A stretch of DNA of 26,830 nucleotides, taken from positions 1 through 26,830 of IMG/VR virus record IMGVR_UViG_3300042865_000417, one strand, 5' to 3'. Position numbers and translations under genes: made by a program. Each line of letters starts with the position of its first letter. The stretch's first letter is position 1. This stretch comes from a virus. Positions 20,798 to 26,830 of this stretch are shown here, one piece after another. The notes under the pieces were generated by a model. That model was not told the DNA's origin, did no database searches, and saw nothing but the letters and a program-made list of their open reading frames with translations.

Positions 20798-21910
20798 ATG
20801 GCTTTAGGATATTGCCCTGCGATGTTAATGCACATGAAATATGTGATTGGACAAAACGCACCAGAACACAAAATCACTCCGAGTGGTTTATTACGTGCAA
20901 CTTTAGAAAAAGGCGCACAAGCGACACCTGTACAAGATGCGCTATCTTTGAGTAATACTGCTGGTCACATTAAAGACTTGAGATTAAAGTATTACAATCG
21001 TACCATCCCTGCACAAATGTCAACAAGCGACAATTGCGATGTTGATTTAGTTCAGGCTTATGATGAAATGACAATTGATACAACTTCAATTGTAAAGTTT
21101 GGATTGCATTTCGATGATGCTACAATCGCACGTTACTGCGATGAGGCTTCTGCTTCAGTTCAAATTGGTTCAGCACCAACTCCATTTATGCAAGAGCATT
21201 TAGCAGGTTTAATGGCTGCAATGAATGGCTTCGTTGGTAAGATTGACCAGACATTATTAGGTCAAATTACTTGGGGAACAAATGCCGTAACTGGTAACAA
21301 TACTGCGGTAACTGTTAACTTCAACGATGACAACACAGTAAATTCTTTTGCTGAAGGATGGACAAAAGTATTGTCAGATTACACAGTAAATGAAGGCCAA
21401 GGTAGACCAATTGTAATTGGTAGTGGTTTAGTTAATAGTGCAATGATACAAGCAGCTAATGGTGCTATGACTCAATATGCACAATTAAACAATAACGCTG
21501 CTGCTGGTAACATTGATTGGTATCATGACCTTTATGCTACATCAGCATGGGGATCAAATCAATTTGGTGTATTTATGCCGGGTACTTTTGGTTTGGTTGA
21601 ATTAGACAGATACAGAGGTTTTAGAGCAAAGAAGTTAGGAACTTCAACGTTTTGGAACATGGCAGTACCTGTTGATTTACCAGGTGCTGATGGTTTATTG
21701 GGTATGCTTAACATCGACTTCCAATTAAAAGAAATCGATTGCCCACAAGAAACAACAGTTGGATATTCAGAAACTACACTTGGAGCAGGTTACTCATTAA
21801 TTATGAGCAAACGTTTTGCATTGTGGCAAGTACCAAGTGATGCATTCTTATCTGCTGATCGCTTAACTGGCAACAATGGTTCATTACGTTATACTGCAAC
21901 AAACGTTTAA
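20798..21910 (+). CDS. Major capsid protein (probable)
   Basis: The 370-residue product has the length and gene position of an HK97-fold major capsid protein: after a scaffold-like gene and before head-tail connector genes. It has a helical N-terminal arm (PSGLLRATLEKGAQATPVQD), a central region of Asn/Thr-rich strands (TAVTVNFNDDNTVNSFAEGW), the RPIVIGSGLVNSAMIQAANG helix-strand segment common to A-domains, and a C-terminal part ending QVPSDAFLSADRLTGNNGSL. It uses a regular AT-rich codon set, consistent with high expression. I cannot see a family-defining motif, so the fold is inferred. The next gene begins 4 bases later. Confidence 0.72.
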   Translation: MALGYCPAMLMHMKYVIGQNAPEHKITPSGLLRATLEKGAQATPVQDALSLSNTAGHIKDLRLKYYNRTIPAQMSTSDNCDVDLVQAYDEMTIDTTSIVKFGLHFDDATIARYCDEASASVQIGSAPTPFMQEHLAGLMAAMNGFVGKIDQTLLGQITWGTNAVTGNNTAVTVNFNDDNTVNSFAEGWTKVLSDYTVNEGQGRPIVIGSGLVNSAMIQAANGAMTQYAQLNNNAAAGNIDWYHDLYATSAWGSNQFGVFMPGTFGLVELDRYRGFRAKKLGTSTFWNMAVPVDLPGADGLLGMLNIDFQLKEIDCPQETTVGYSETTLGAGYSLIMSKRFALWQVPSDAFLSADRLTGNNGSLRYTATNV

Positions 21911-21913
21911 CGA

Positions 21914-22924
21914 ATGGCCTGCTTACAAGGATTAATAAAACTTGCAGGTTGCCAAATTACCGAGATGTCGGAGGCTGTTTATTCATTAAACAGCCTACCC
22001 GGCATTTCTTTAAAATCATTTGAGCAAGTTGCTAATAGTGAGCAAGTGAACTACATGGGTGTGTGGAATGCCATCAATGAACGTGCAGAAGCTCGCATAA
22101 AGAATCAAATTATCAGCCATATGTCGACACGTTATGACATCAAACGTGTTCGCAGAACAGTATCAGTTACAGGTGCGCCAGAAGTGGTAGCAACAAGTGA
22201 TGATACATTTAAGGGGATGGTATTTGTTCAAGCTTGGACATTGAATGAAAATTGGGTAATTAGTCCATTTCAAACATTGCAAGTTGATAGAATATCATTT
22301 TACAAATCGGCCACAAACACGGCTACAACTGTTGACATAAAATTTGTCAACTATTTAACAAAGGAAGTTCTATTCACAAAGACCTTAACTATGGCAGATT
22401 TGTCAATAGGTTGGAATGAAATCAGCATATTAAAAGAATTTAATGCGCCATTATTGGCAATAGGTTTTACCGATACAAACATTAATGGTGTTACTTACCA
22501 AACTGTTGATGTAAATGCAAACTTTCAATCGTGCTTTTATGAGTGCTATGGTGTTGATGGTTGCGGTTACATTTATGGATTTGCTGAAAACAACGGCAAT
22601 TACATTCAAAATAACACCATCAATAGTTTACGTGCTACAGTAACACTTGGATGTAGTTATAACGCTGCCGTATGCAACAATAGACTATTATTTGCCGAAG
22701 CATATTGGTACTTATTAGGTATCGAATTTTTAGAAGAGCGACTTTACTCCGAGCGTGTAAACTTTTACACATCGATTAAAAGAGAAGAGGCAAAAGAATT
22801 AATCAATCTTTACAATGTTAGGTATGAAGAGGCTTTAAAGAATGCATTAGGTGGCTTAAAATTTGAATGTGATGGATGTTTAGAATGCAATAATTTAGTT
22901 CAAGTATTTAGTCAAATACCATAA
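21914..22924 (+). CDS. Head-tail connector-like structural protein
   Basis: The 336-residue product resembles Bacteroidota phage proteins that start MACxQG...GC and contain LNSLPGISLKSFEQVANSEQ; I recall these as conserved virion proteins of unknown role after the capsid gene. The middle part is beta-rich (VDIKFVNYLTKEVLFTKTL) and may be a carbohydrate-binding or decoration-like jelly roll; the ends are helical. Many cysteines occur in the last third (CFYECYGVDGCGY, CDGCLECNN), which may form a metal or disulfide cluster. Position suggests connector or head completion. A perfect 10-bp hairpin lies 58 bases into the gene. Confidence 0.6.
   Translation: MACLQGLIKLAGCQITEMSEAVYSLNSLPGISLKSFEQVANSEQVNYMGVWNAINERAEARIKNQIISHMSTRYDIKRVRRTVSVTGAPEVVATSDDTFKGMVFVQAWTLNENWVISPFQTLQVDRISFYKSATNTATTVDIKFVNYLTKEVLFTKTLTMADLSIGWNEISILKEFNAPLLAIGFTDTNINGVTYQTVDVNANFQSCFYECYGVDGCGYIYGFAENNGNYIQNNTINSLRATVTLGCSYNAAVCNNRLLFAEAYWYLLGIEFLEERLYSERVNFYTSIKREEAKELINLYNVRYEEALKNALGGLKFECDGCLECNNLVQVFSQIP
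21972..21996. repeat. Perfect 10-bp stem-loop just downstream of the capsid gene
   Basis: AGGCTGTTTA (21972-21981) and TAAACAGCCT (21987-21996) are exact complements with a 5-base loop TTCAT. It lies inside the connector gene, 62 bases after the capsid stop, and no U-run follows, so intrinsic termination is unlikely. It could protect the capsid mRNA 3' end or slow transcription/translation into the downstream gene. Confidence 0.6.
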
Positions 22925-23376
22925 TGCAAGTAACTGACAACATACCATTTGTTATAGGCACGATATTAGCCAAGTTTCGTGAGTTAGAAAACCCGGAAAC
23001 AGTTTCTCGAGCTGCTGCATTGGCAGTATTACCTGAACTACATGATCGAATACACGTGCAGGGTAAGAATAGCAAAGGAAGTAAGATAGGCACATATTCA
23101 AATAGTTATATGAAAGTGCGTGAGCGTTACAATAGAACATCGGACAAGGATGTTGTTGCATCGTTAACAAGGCAATTAGAGGGTGGATATACATTAAAAG
23201 CAACTGATAAAGGCTATACTATTGATAATTTTGGTAACACAATAGAAAACGATAGTAAAACAAAGATAGATTACTTAACTGAAAAGTATGGTGACATTTG
23301 GTTGTTAACAGAAGCAGAACTTGAAATAACTCGCATAGTAGCTGAAGCAACTGCACAAGAACTATTTTTAAAATGA
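22924..23376 (+). CDS. Tail/head completion protein (virion morphogenesis-like)
   Basis: The 150-residue product contains a pattern typical of small neck proteins of the phage virion-morphogenesis kind: PELHDRIHVQGKNSKGSKIG followed by YSNSYMKVRERYN, then VASLTRQLEGGYTL and KGYTIDNFGN, and finally YLTEKYGDIWLLTEAE. Such proteins help close the head or join the tail. It overlaps its upstream neighbour by one base and its downstream neighbour by four. The family name is a guess from pattern; the structural role is well supported by context. Confidence 0.62.
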   Translation: MQVTDNIPFVIGTILAKFRELENPETVSRAAALAVLPELHDRIHVQGKNSKGSKIGTYSNSYMKVRERYNRTSDKDVVASLTRQLEGGYTLKATDKGYTIDNFGNTIENDSKTKIDYLTEKYGDIWLLTEAELEITRIVAEATAQELFLK

Positions 23377-23930
23377 ACAATAAAGCAATTATAACTGAAA
23401 TAGACAAAGCTTTAATTGATGCTATTAAGGTAGAAAATAAACGTGCATTTGGTATGGCTGATTTTTATTTTGATAACGATAAAAAATATCCAGGTATCAT
23501 TGATAAAGAAGAAATAATTAATCCATTCTTGCAAGATCAATATAAATTAAGTTGGTATCATCGCAGTTCAACAAGTGTGTTGAGTGTAATGGAATATAAC
23601 TATGGTAATAAAATGGACAAAGTAGAAGAAACTACACCTGTTCAATTGATAATTTTTACTCGCGCTGCATTAAGTTTTGAAACAATAAAAGACTGGTTTG
23701 TTTCTGCGCTTCCAAGTGTGTTAAATAAAGCAATATGTGAGAGTTTGCAGATATTTAATTGCACTATCGAGGTTAGAGGTACAGAAATGAATAGCAATGT
23801 TGTTTTTAAAGAAGAATGCACCGAACCCAACGTGAGAGTTGGAGGTCAATATGGATTAATTGCAATCCGATACGAAATCAAAACAAGCTATCGCAGAGGT
23901 TGTCAAACATTCTGCGACTGCACAAACTAA
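23373..23930 (+). CDS. Tail completion / tail terminator-like protein
   Basis: The 185-residue product lies between a neck-type protein and the tail tube-like genes, the place of the tail terminator in siphoviruses. It is mixed alpha/beta: an N-terminal helix (IITEIDKALIDAIKVE), strands around TPVQLIIFTRAALSF, a helix FVSALPSVLNKAICESLQIF, then strands NCTIEVRGTEMNS and GLIAIRYEIKTSY, ending with CQTFCDCTN. The overall order resembles tail terminator folds, but no diagnostic motif is present. The next gene starts 8 bases later. Confidence 0.55.
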   Translation: MNNKAIITEIDKALIDAIKVENKRAFGMADFYFDNDKKYPGIIDKEEIINPFLQDQYKLSWYHRSSTSVLSVMEYNYGNKMDKVEETTPVQLIIFTRAALSFETIKDWFVSALPSVLNKAICESLQIFNCTIEVRGTEMNSNVVFKEECTEPNVRVGGQYGLIAIRYEIKTSYRRGCQTFCDCTN

Positions 23931-23938
23931 AAAAAACA

Positions 23939-24481
23939 ATGGCTTATTATCCATCGGGTTGCGACTCTAATATCGCAGACCACGTATGCGGAACTTGCGG
24001 AGTCGAATTATCGCGCGTACGTTCTGTCGCATTCGTAAACAAACAATACTACCCAACACTTATAACTGATCTTGAAGATAGTTCATTATGGGCTGCTGGT
24101 ATTGCATCTGGAAATATTTATATTTACCCGGAAGTGCAAGGTGAATTTGATGGCGGAACACCAAACATGGGTCAGGGATATGGTGATACTGAAGAGCAAC
24201 TAAATAGTTACACTTACATGTTATCATACAAAGACCCTAACTACGTTGGCAACCGCGACCATTTTAACACAATAAAAGGTTCACGTAATTTTCACGTTGC
24301 TTTCAGAAGCGAAACTGTGATTTCAATTAGTGATGAGCCTTGTACTATTGTACCAAAAAATCCAATTGCTAATGACTTAAAGTTAGAGCGTACATGGGAT
24401 ATTGAGGTAAAATGGACATCGGAAAACTTCCCTGCTGAAGCAATTACACCAGACAACGTATTTACCTGTTACGTACCATAA
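23939..24481 (+). CDS. Tail tube-like protein, copy 1
   Basis: The 180-residue product begins MAYYPSGCDSN and contains CGTCG, SRVRSVAFVNKQYY, GQGYGDTEEQLNSYTYMLSY, KDPNYVGNRDHFNTIKGSRN and a closing PDNVFTCYV. It is homologous along its length to the following gene. Position after the tail completion gene, size and beta-rich pattern suggest the major tail (tube) protein. I place the start at 23939 rather than at the in-frame ATG 23816, which would add 41 residues read through the previous gene in another frame and destroy the match with the second copy's start. A hairpin follows the stop. Confidence 0.68.
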   Translation: MAYYPSGCDSNIADHVCGTCGVELSRVRSVAFVNKQYYPTLITDLEDSSLWAAGIASGNIYIYPEVQGEFDGGTPNMGQGYGDTEEQLNSYTYMLSYKDPNYVGNRDHFNTIKGSRNFHVAFRSETVISISDEPCTIVPKNPIANDLKLERTWDIEVKWTSENFPAEAITPDNVFTCYVP

Positions 24482-24516
24482 ATTGATTTAGAAACCCCGT
24501 AAGGTTTCATCAATTT
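24480..24516 (+). terminator. Hairpin between the two tail tube-like genes
   Basis: AAATTGAT (24480-24487) pairs with ATCAATTT (24509-24516), and inside it GAAACC (24491-24496) pairs with GGTTTC (24503-24508) around a 6-base loop, with a three-base bulge TTA on the left. Four T end the element. The stem starts in the stop codon of copy 1. It could act as a weak terminator or as an RNA-processing site that sets the ratio of the two products. Confidence 0.55.
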
Positions 24517-24530
24517 TAAACTAAAAAAAA

Positions 24531-25124
24531 ATGGCTTACTACCCAAGTAACTGCAATGAAATACCAACACATCAATCTTGTACTTGCGAAGCAGAGATGG
24601 GTCGCGTTAGAGGTGTTGCGTTAATACATAAATCATTTTATAATCAAGTAGCAATTGATCCTGAAAATAGCATCGTTTGGCAAGCAGGTGTTAATTTGGG
24701 AATGATTGTATTATTACCGGAAACAAATGGCGAATATACTGCCGAACCAATCAATGGCCGAGGTTATGGATATAGTGAAGAAACATTTGTAGCATTTAAA
24801 CATCTTGTAACTTATCAAGACCCAGACTTTTATGGCAATGTAGAGCATTACAATGCGATAAATGGCAGCAGAAATTACTATCTTGCATTTATAACTGAAA
24901 CTATATTGCACTTGGCACAACGGCCTTGTAATTTAATAGTTAATTTACCTATAAAAAATAGTGTGAAAGATGATGTGTTGTACACTATTACTGCACGTTG
25001 GACACACGATTTATTACCTCAACAATATTTGAAGCCTGACAATGTATTTGTATGCAACATTAGCACTAATGTTTATGGAGCTTCATTTGACAATAGTTTT
25101 GATGATTCATTTGACAATCCTTAA
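24531..25124 (+). CDS. Tail tube-like protein, copy 2, with C-terminal extension
   Basis: The 197-residue product is a diverged paralogue of the preceding one, with matching blocks MAYYPSNC, GRVRGVALIHKSFY, GRGYGYSEETFVAF, YQDPDFYGNVEHYNAINGSR and PDNVFVCNI in the same order and spacing. It has an extra 20-residue end, NVYGASFDNSFDDSFDNP, made of a repeated SFDN/SFDD unit. A duplicated tube-like gene may supply two subunit types (as in phages with two tail tube proteins) or a tube and a decorated variant. A 49-base gap with a hairpin separates the copies; the fibre gene starts 2 bases after the stop. Confidence 0.66.
   Translation: MAYYPSNCNEIPTHQSCTCEAEMGRVRGVALIHKSFYNQVAIDPENSIVWQAGVNLGMIVLLPETNGEYTAEPINGRGYGYSEETFVAFKHLVTYQDPDFYGNVEHYNAINGSRNYYLAFITETILHLAQRPCNLIVNLPIKNSVKDDVLYTITARWTHDLLPQQYLKPDNVFVCNISTNVYGASFDNSFDDSFDNP
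25082..25118 (+). repeat. Direct repeat encoding the SFDN tail
   Basis: TTCATTTGACAAT occurs at 25082-25094 and again at 25106-25118, 24 bases apart, with a diverged third unit between them. The copies encode the SFDN repeats at the end of tail tube-like copy 2. Short acidic-aromatic repeats like this at protein ends are prone to expansion. Confidence 0.7.
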
Positions 25125-25126
25125 TA

Positions 25127-26830
25127 ATGTCGCAAAAAAATAGAGCGCAAATGCTCATAGATATTACAACTAATATCTTTAATAACGTAATCAATTTTAT
25201 TACCGGACAAAACGCGCAAGATAGGTTTGTAAATTTGCTCGACAGTAGTCCAAATATATTAAGTGATGCAAGTCAAGCAAATGGCTACGTGTCAACGGAT
25301 GCAAACAATGAAATGTTTTCAAGCTATTACGATGAGGAGATTTCAAGAGCCGATTTAATTAGTGACTTGACTGCGAACTTAGCGGTTGGTGGAAAGTTTT
25401 ACAGAATAAATGATGCGGTAGGATCAACTATAACATTGTTGGTTATTGCCGAAAGCAATATAAATTTATATTCAATAGGCACAGACATTACAACGGGTGA
25501 GCAAGGAACATATGATATAACAACTGATGTATTTACACCCATAGTAGTTAGTGGCACACCCGACCTCCAACAAGTAACTGATGTAGGATTTACAACAACA
25601 AATAGGTTGTTATCAGATGATGGGGCAGGCAATTATACTGAAATAGGCAATGGTGAAATAGAAATAGCAACGGGCAACATTGGAGATGTAATAATTGATG
25701 CATCGTTGGTAACTGCAAGTTACACAGCACAACTGCCCGATAAGCCAACAAGTCCACAAACATTTGCAATGTTAAGTGATGTAAGCACACCTAACATCCA
25801 ACAAGTATTAGATGAGGGGAATACCTCAACAACACCGATAATAATTGATGATGGTGCAGGGAATAGTGTAACAATAAGCACAGACTTGATAAAATTTATC
25901 AATACAACAGCAGGAGGCACTGCACAAATAAAATCAAGCGCATTAACTTCAAATACTGTTTTTGAAATACCAAACAAAGCAGCAGGAACAGAAACATTTG
26001 CGATGTTGAGTGATGTTGGTGCTGGTAGTGGAACAGTTACAAGTGTAGGTTTATCAATGCCAAGTGCATTCAGCGTTGCAAGTAGTCCAGTTACAACAAG
26101 TGGAACAATAGCGGTAACTGGTGCAGGTTTATCAAGCCAATATGTGAGAGGTGATGGTTCATTAGCTAACTTCCCATCAAGTGGTGGCGGTGGTGCATCA
26201 GTAAATTATTATCTTAATGGTTCAGTTTCTCAAGGCACATTTGGAGGTGTGGCAATGCGTGAGGTTAATAGAACACCTATTATTGGAACTGGGACTGATT
26301 TTACTATTGCAACAAATGGTTACATTCAATCATTTATTACTGATGCAAATGACCCAAATCAGTTAGTCATTCCAGCAGGCAACTGGAACTTTGAAACATA
26401 TTTCAGCGCATCAAGCGGAGGTGGTTCACCATCATTTTATATTGAATTACATAAGTGGGATGGTGCAACATTAACATTAATTGCAAGCAATTCAGCAACA
26501 CCCGAAGCAATAACTGGAGGCACTACTATTGACTTGTATTTAAGCGCTATTGCAGTTCCGCAAACAACACTTGCATTGACCGATAGATTAGCAATTAGAA
26601 TTTATGTTAACAATAGTAGTCGCACGATAACATTGCACACGGAAAATAGTCATCTATGCCAAGTAATAACAACATTCACAACTGGCTTAACTGCATTGAA
26701 TGGGCTTACTGAACAAGTTCAAACATTTGCAGTTGGAACAAGTGGAACTGACTTTGCAATAAGTTCAGCAAGTAGCACACACACATTTAATTTACCTACT
26801 GCATCTGCAACGAACAGAGGCGCATTGTCA
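25127..26830 (+). CDS. Tail fibre / receptor-binding protein (3' end outside window)
   Basis: An ATG at 25127, 2 bases after the previous stop, opens a frame without a stop to the right edge (568 codons), so the gene is partial. The start MSQKNRAQMLIDITTNIFNN suits a tail-attachment region. Two modules of about 78 residues follow (25559-26017), then GSGTVTSVGLSMPSAFSV and VTGAGLSSQYVRGDGSLA (from residue 302), a stalk motif common in Bacteroidota phage fibres. After a GGGG hinge (353-356) comes a roughly 160-residue beta-sandwich-like region (LVIPAGNWNFETYFSAS, DRLAIRIYVNN) and, at the edge, LPTASATNRGALS, usual before a terminal chaperone or tip. It should bind the host receptor. Where the protein ends is unknown. 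Confidence 0.82.
   Translation, partial: MSQKNRAQMLIDITTNIFNNVINFITGQNAQDRFVNLLDSSPNILSDASQANGYVSTDANNEMFSSYYDEEISRADLISDLTANLAVGGKFYRINDAVGSTITLLVIAESNINLYSIGTDITTGEQGTYDITTDVFTPIVVSGTPDLQQVTDVGFTTTNRLLSDDGAGNYTEIGNGEIEIATGNIGDVIIDASLVTASYTAQLPDKPTSPQTFAMLSDVSTPNIQQVLDEGNTSTTPIIIDDGAGNSVTISTDLIKFINTTAGGTAQIKSSALTSNTVFEIPNKAAGTETFAMLSDVGAGSGTVTSVGLSMPSAFSVASSPVTTSGTIAVTGAGLSSQYVRGDGSLANFPSSGGGGASVNYYLNGSVSQGTFGGVAMREVNRTPIIGTGTDFTIATNGYIQSFITDANDPNQLVIPAGNWNFETYFSASSGGGSPSFYIELHKWDGATLTLIASNSATPEAITGGTTIDLYLSAIAVPQTTLALTDRLAIRIYVNNSSRTITLHTENSHLCQVITTFTTGLTALNGLTEQVQTFAVGTSGTDFAISSASSTHTFNLPTASATNRGALS
25559..26017 (+). repeat. Two tandem modules of about 78 residues in the fibre
   Basis: Unit 1 (from 25559) and unit 2 (from 25790) share PxxQQVxDxG near the start, then DDGAGN, and close with TFAMLSDV (ending 25783 and 26017). 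The DNA is diverged but the order is identical. Such units form the shaft of phage fibres, and their number and sequence change fast. Confidence 0.72.

Noticed and set aside
23816-23938. Longer N-terminus for tail tube-like copy 1
   Set aside because: The 41 extra residues are the preceding gene read in another frame; the paralogue begins with MAYYPS, matching the ATG at 23939.
1-26830. Stop-codon reassignment as in some crAss-like phages
   Set aside because: TAA, TAG and TGA all end genes at sensible places with neighbours starting at once; no long gene needs readthrough other than the -1 frameshift.
1-26830. tRNA genes, CRISPR arrays, insertion sequences or attachment sites
   Set aside because: No cloverleaf-like segment, regular spaced repeat array, transposase or integrase was found on either strand.

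Overview
The window reads as part of a tailed-phage (or prophage) genome of siphovirus type that infects a member of the Bacteroidota. Every convincing gene is on the + strand. Genes are packed with 1-60 base overlaps or very short gaps, and the DNA is clearly AT-rich. The host call rests on a DUF3127 gene, a VirE_N (BT4734-like)/VapE primase-helicase, two promoter candidates of the Bacteroidota type (TTG, 20 bases, TAnnTTTG), and A-rich leaders mostly without Shine-Dalgarno sequences. TAA, TAG and TGA are all used as stops, so the genetic code looks standard. No integrase, repressor, lysis gene, tRNA or CRISPR array is visible, so lifestyle cannot be decided.

Layout. (1) 1-5750, DNA metabolism: the tail of an unknown gene, a DUF3127 OB-fold protein, a conserved phage protein of unknown function, a YqaJ-like PD-(D/E)XK nuclease, a primase-helicase, an SF2 helicase and a VRR-NUC nuclease. 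The 190-base gap between primase-helicase and SF2 helicase holds a cluster of inverted and direct ATCTGTAAC repeats around an alternating GT tract, a good candidate for a replication origin or an operator. (2) 5762-7711, packaging: two small basic proteins, a DUF5681-like probable small terminase and the large terminase. (3) 7735-9604, accessory block: GT-A glycosyltransferase, SAM methyltransferase, a beta-rich protein, a membrane protein with a CxxC loop and a small Cys protein. (4) 9576-15766, tail module: tail-assembly chaperone with a probable programmed -1 frameshift, tape measure protein and two distal tail proteins. (5) 15766-22924, a second glycosyltransferase, then portal, Mu gpF-like minor head protein, scaffold-like protein, probable major capsid protein and a connector-like protein. 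(6) 22924-26830, tail completion proteins, two tandem paralogous tail tube-like proteins, and a large tail fibre gene that runs off the right edge.

How it fits together. Module 1 copies and recombines the genome. The terminase pair fills capsids made from portal, scaffold and capsid protein. The chaperone, tape measure and tube proteins build the tail (about 120 nm if the lambda rule of about 0.15 nm per tape-measure residue holds), and the fibre binds the host. The two glycosyltransferases and the methyltransferase are embedded in the structural operon, which suggests modification of virion or host-surface components.

The most notable observations are the T TTT TTT slippery site at 10001-10007, which opens a 93-codon -1 extension ending exactly at the tape measure start; the repeat cluster at 3698-3931; the tail module placed between terminase and portal; a four-cysteine insert in the portal; the duplicated tail-tube gene with a hairpin between copies; and two strong intragenic palindromes near the 5' ends of structural genes.
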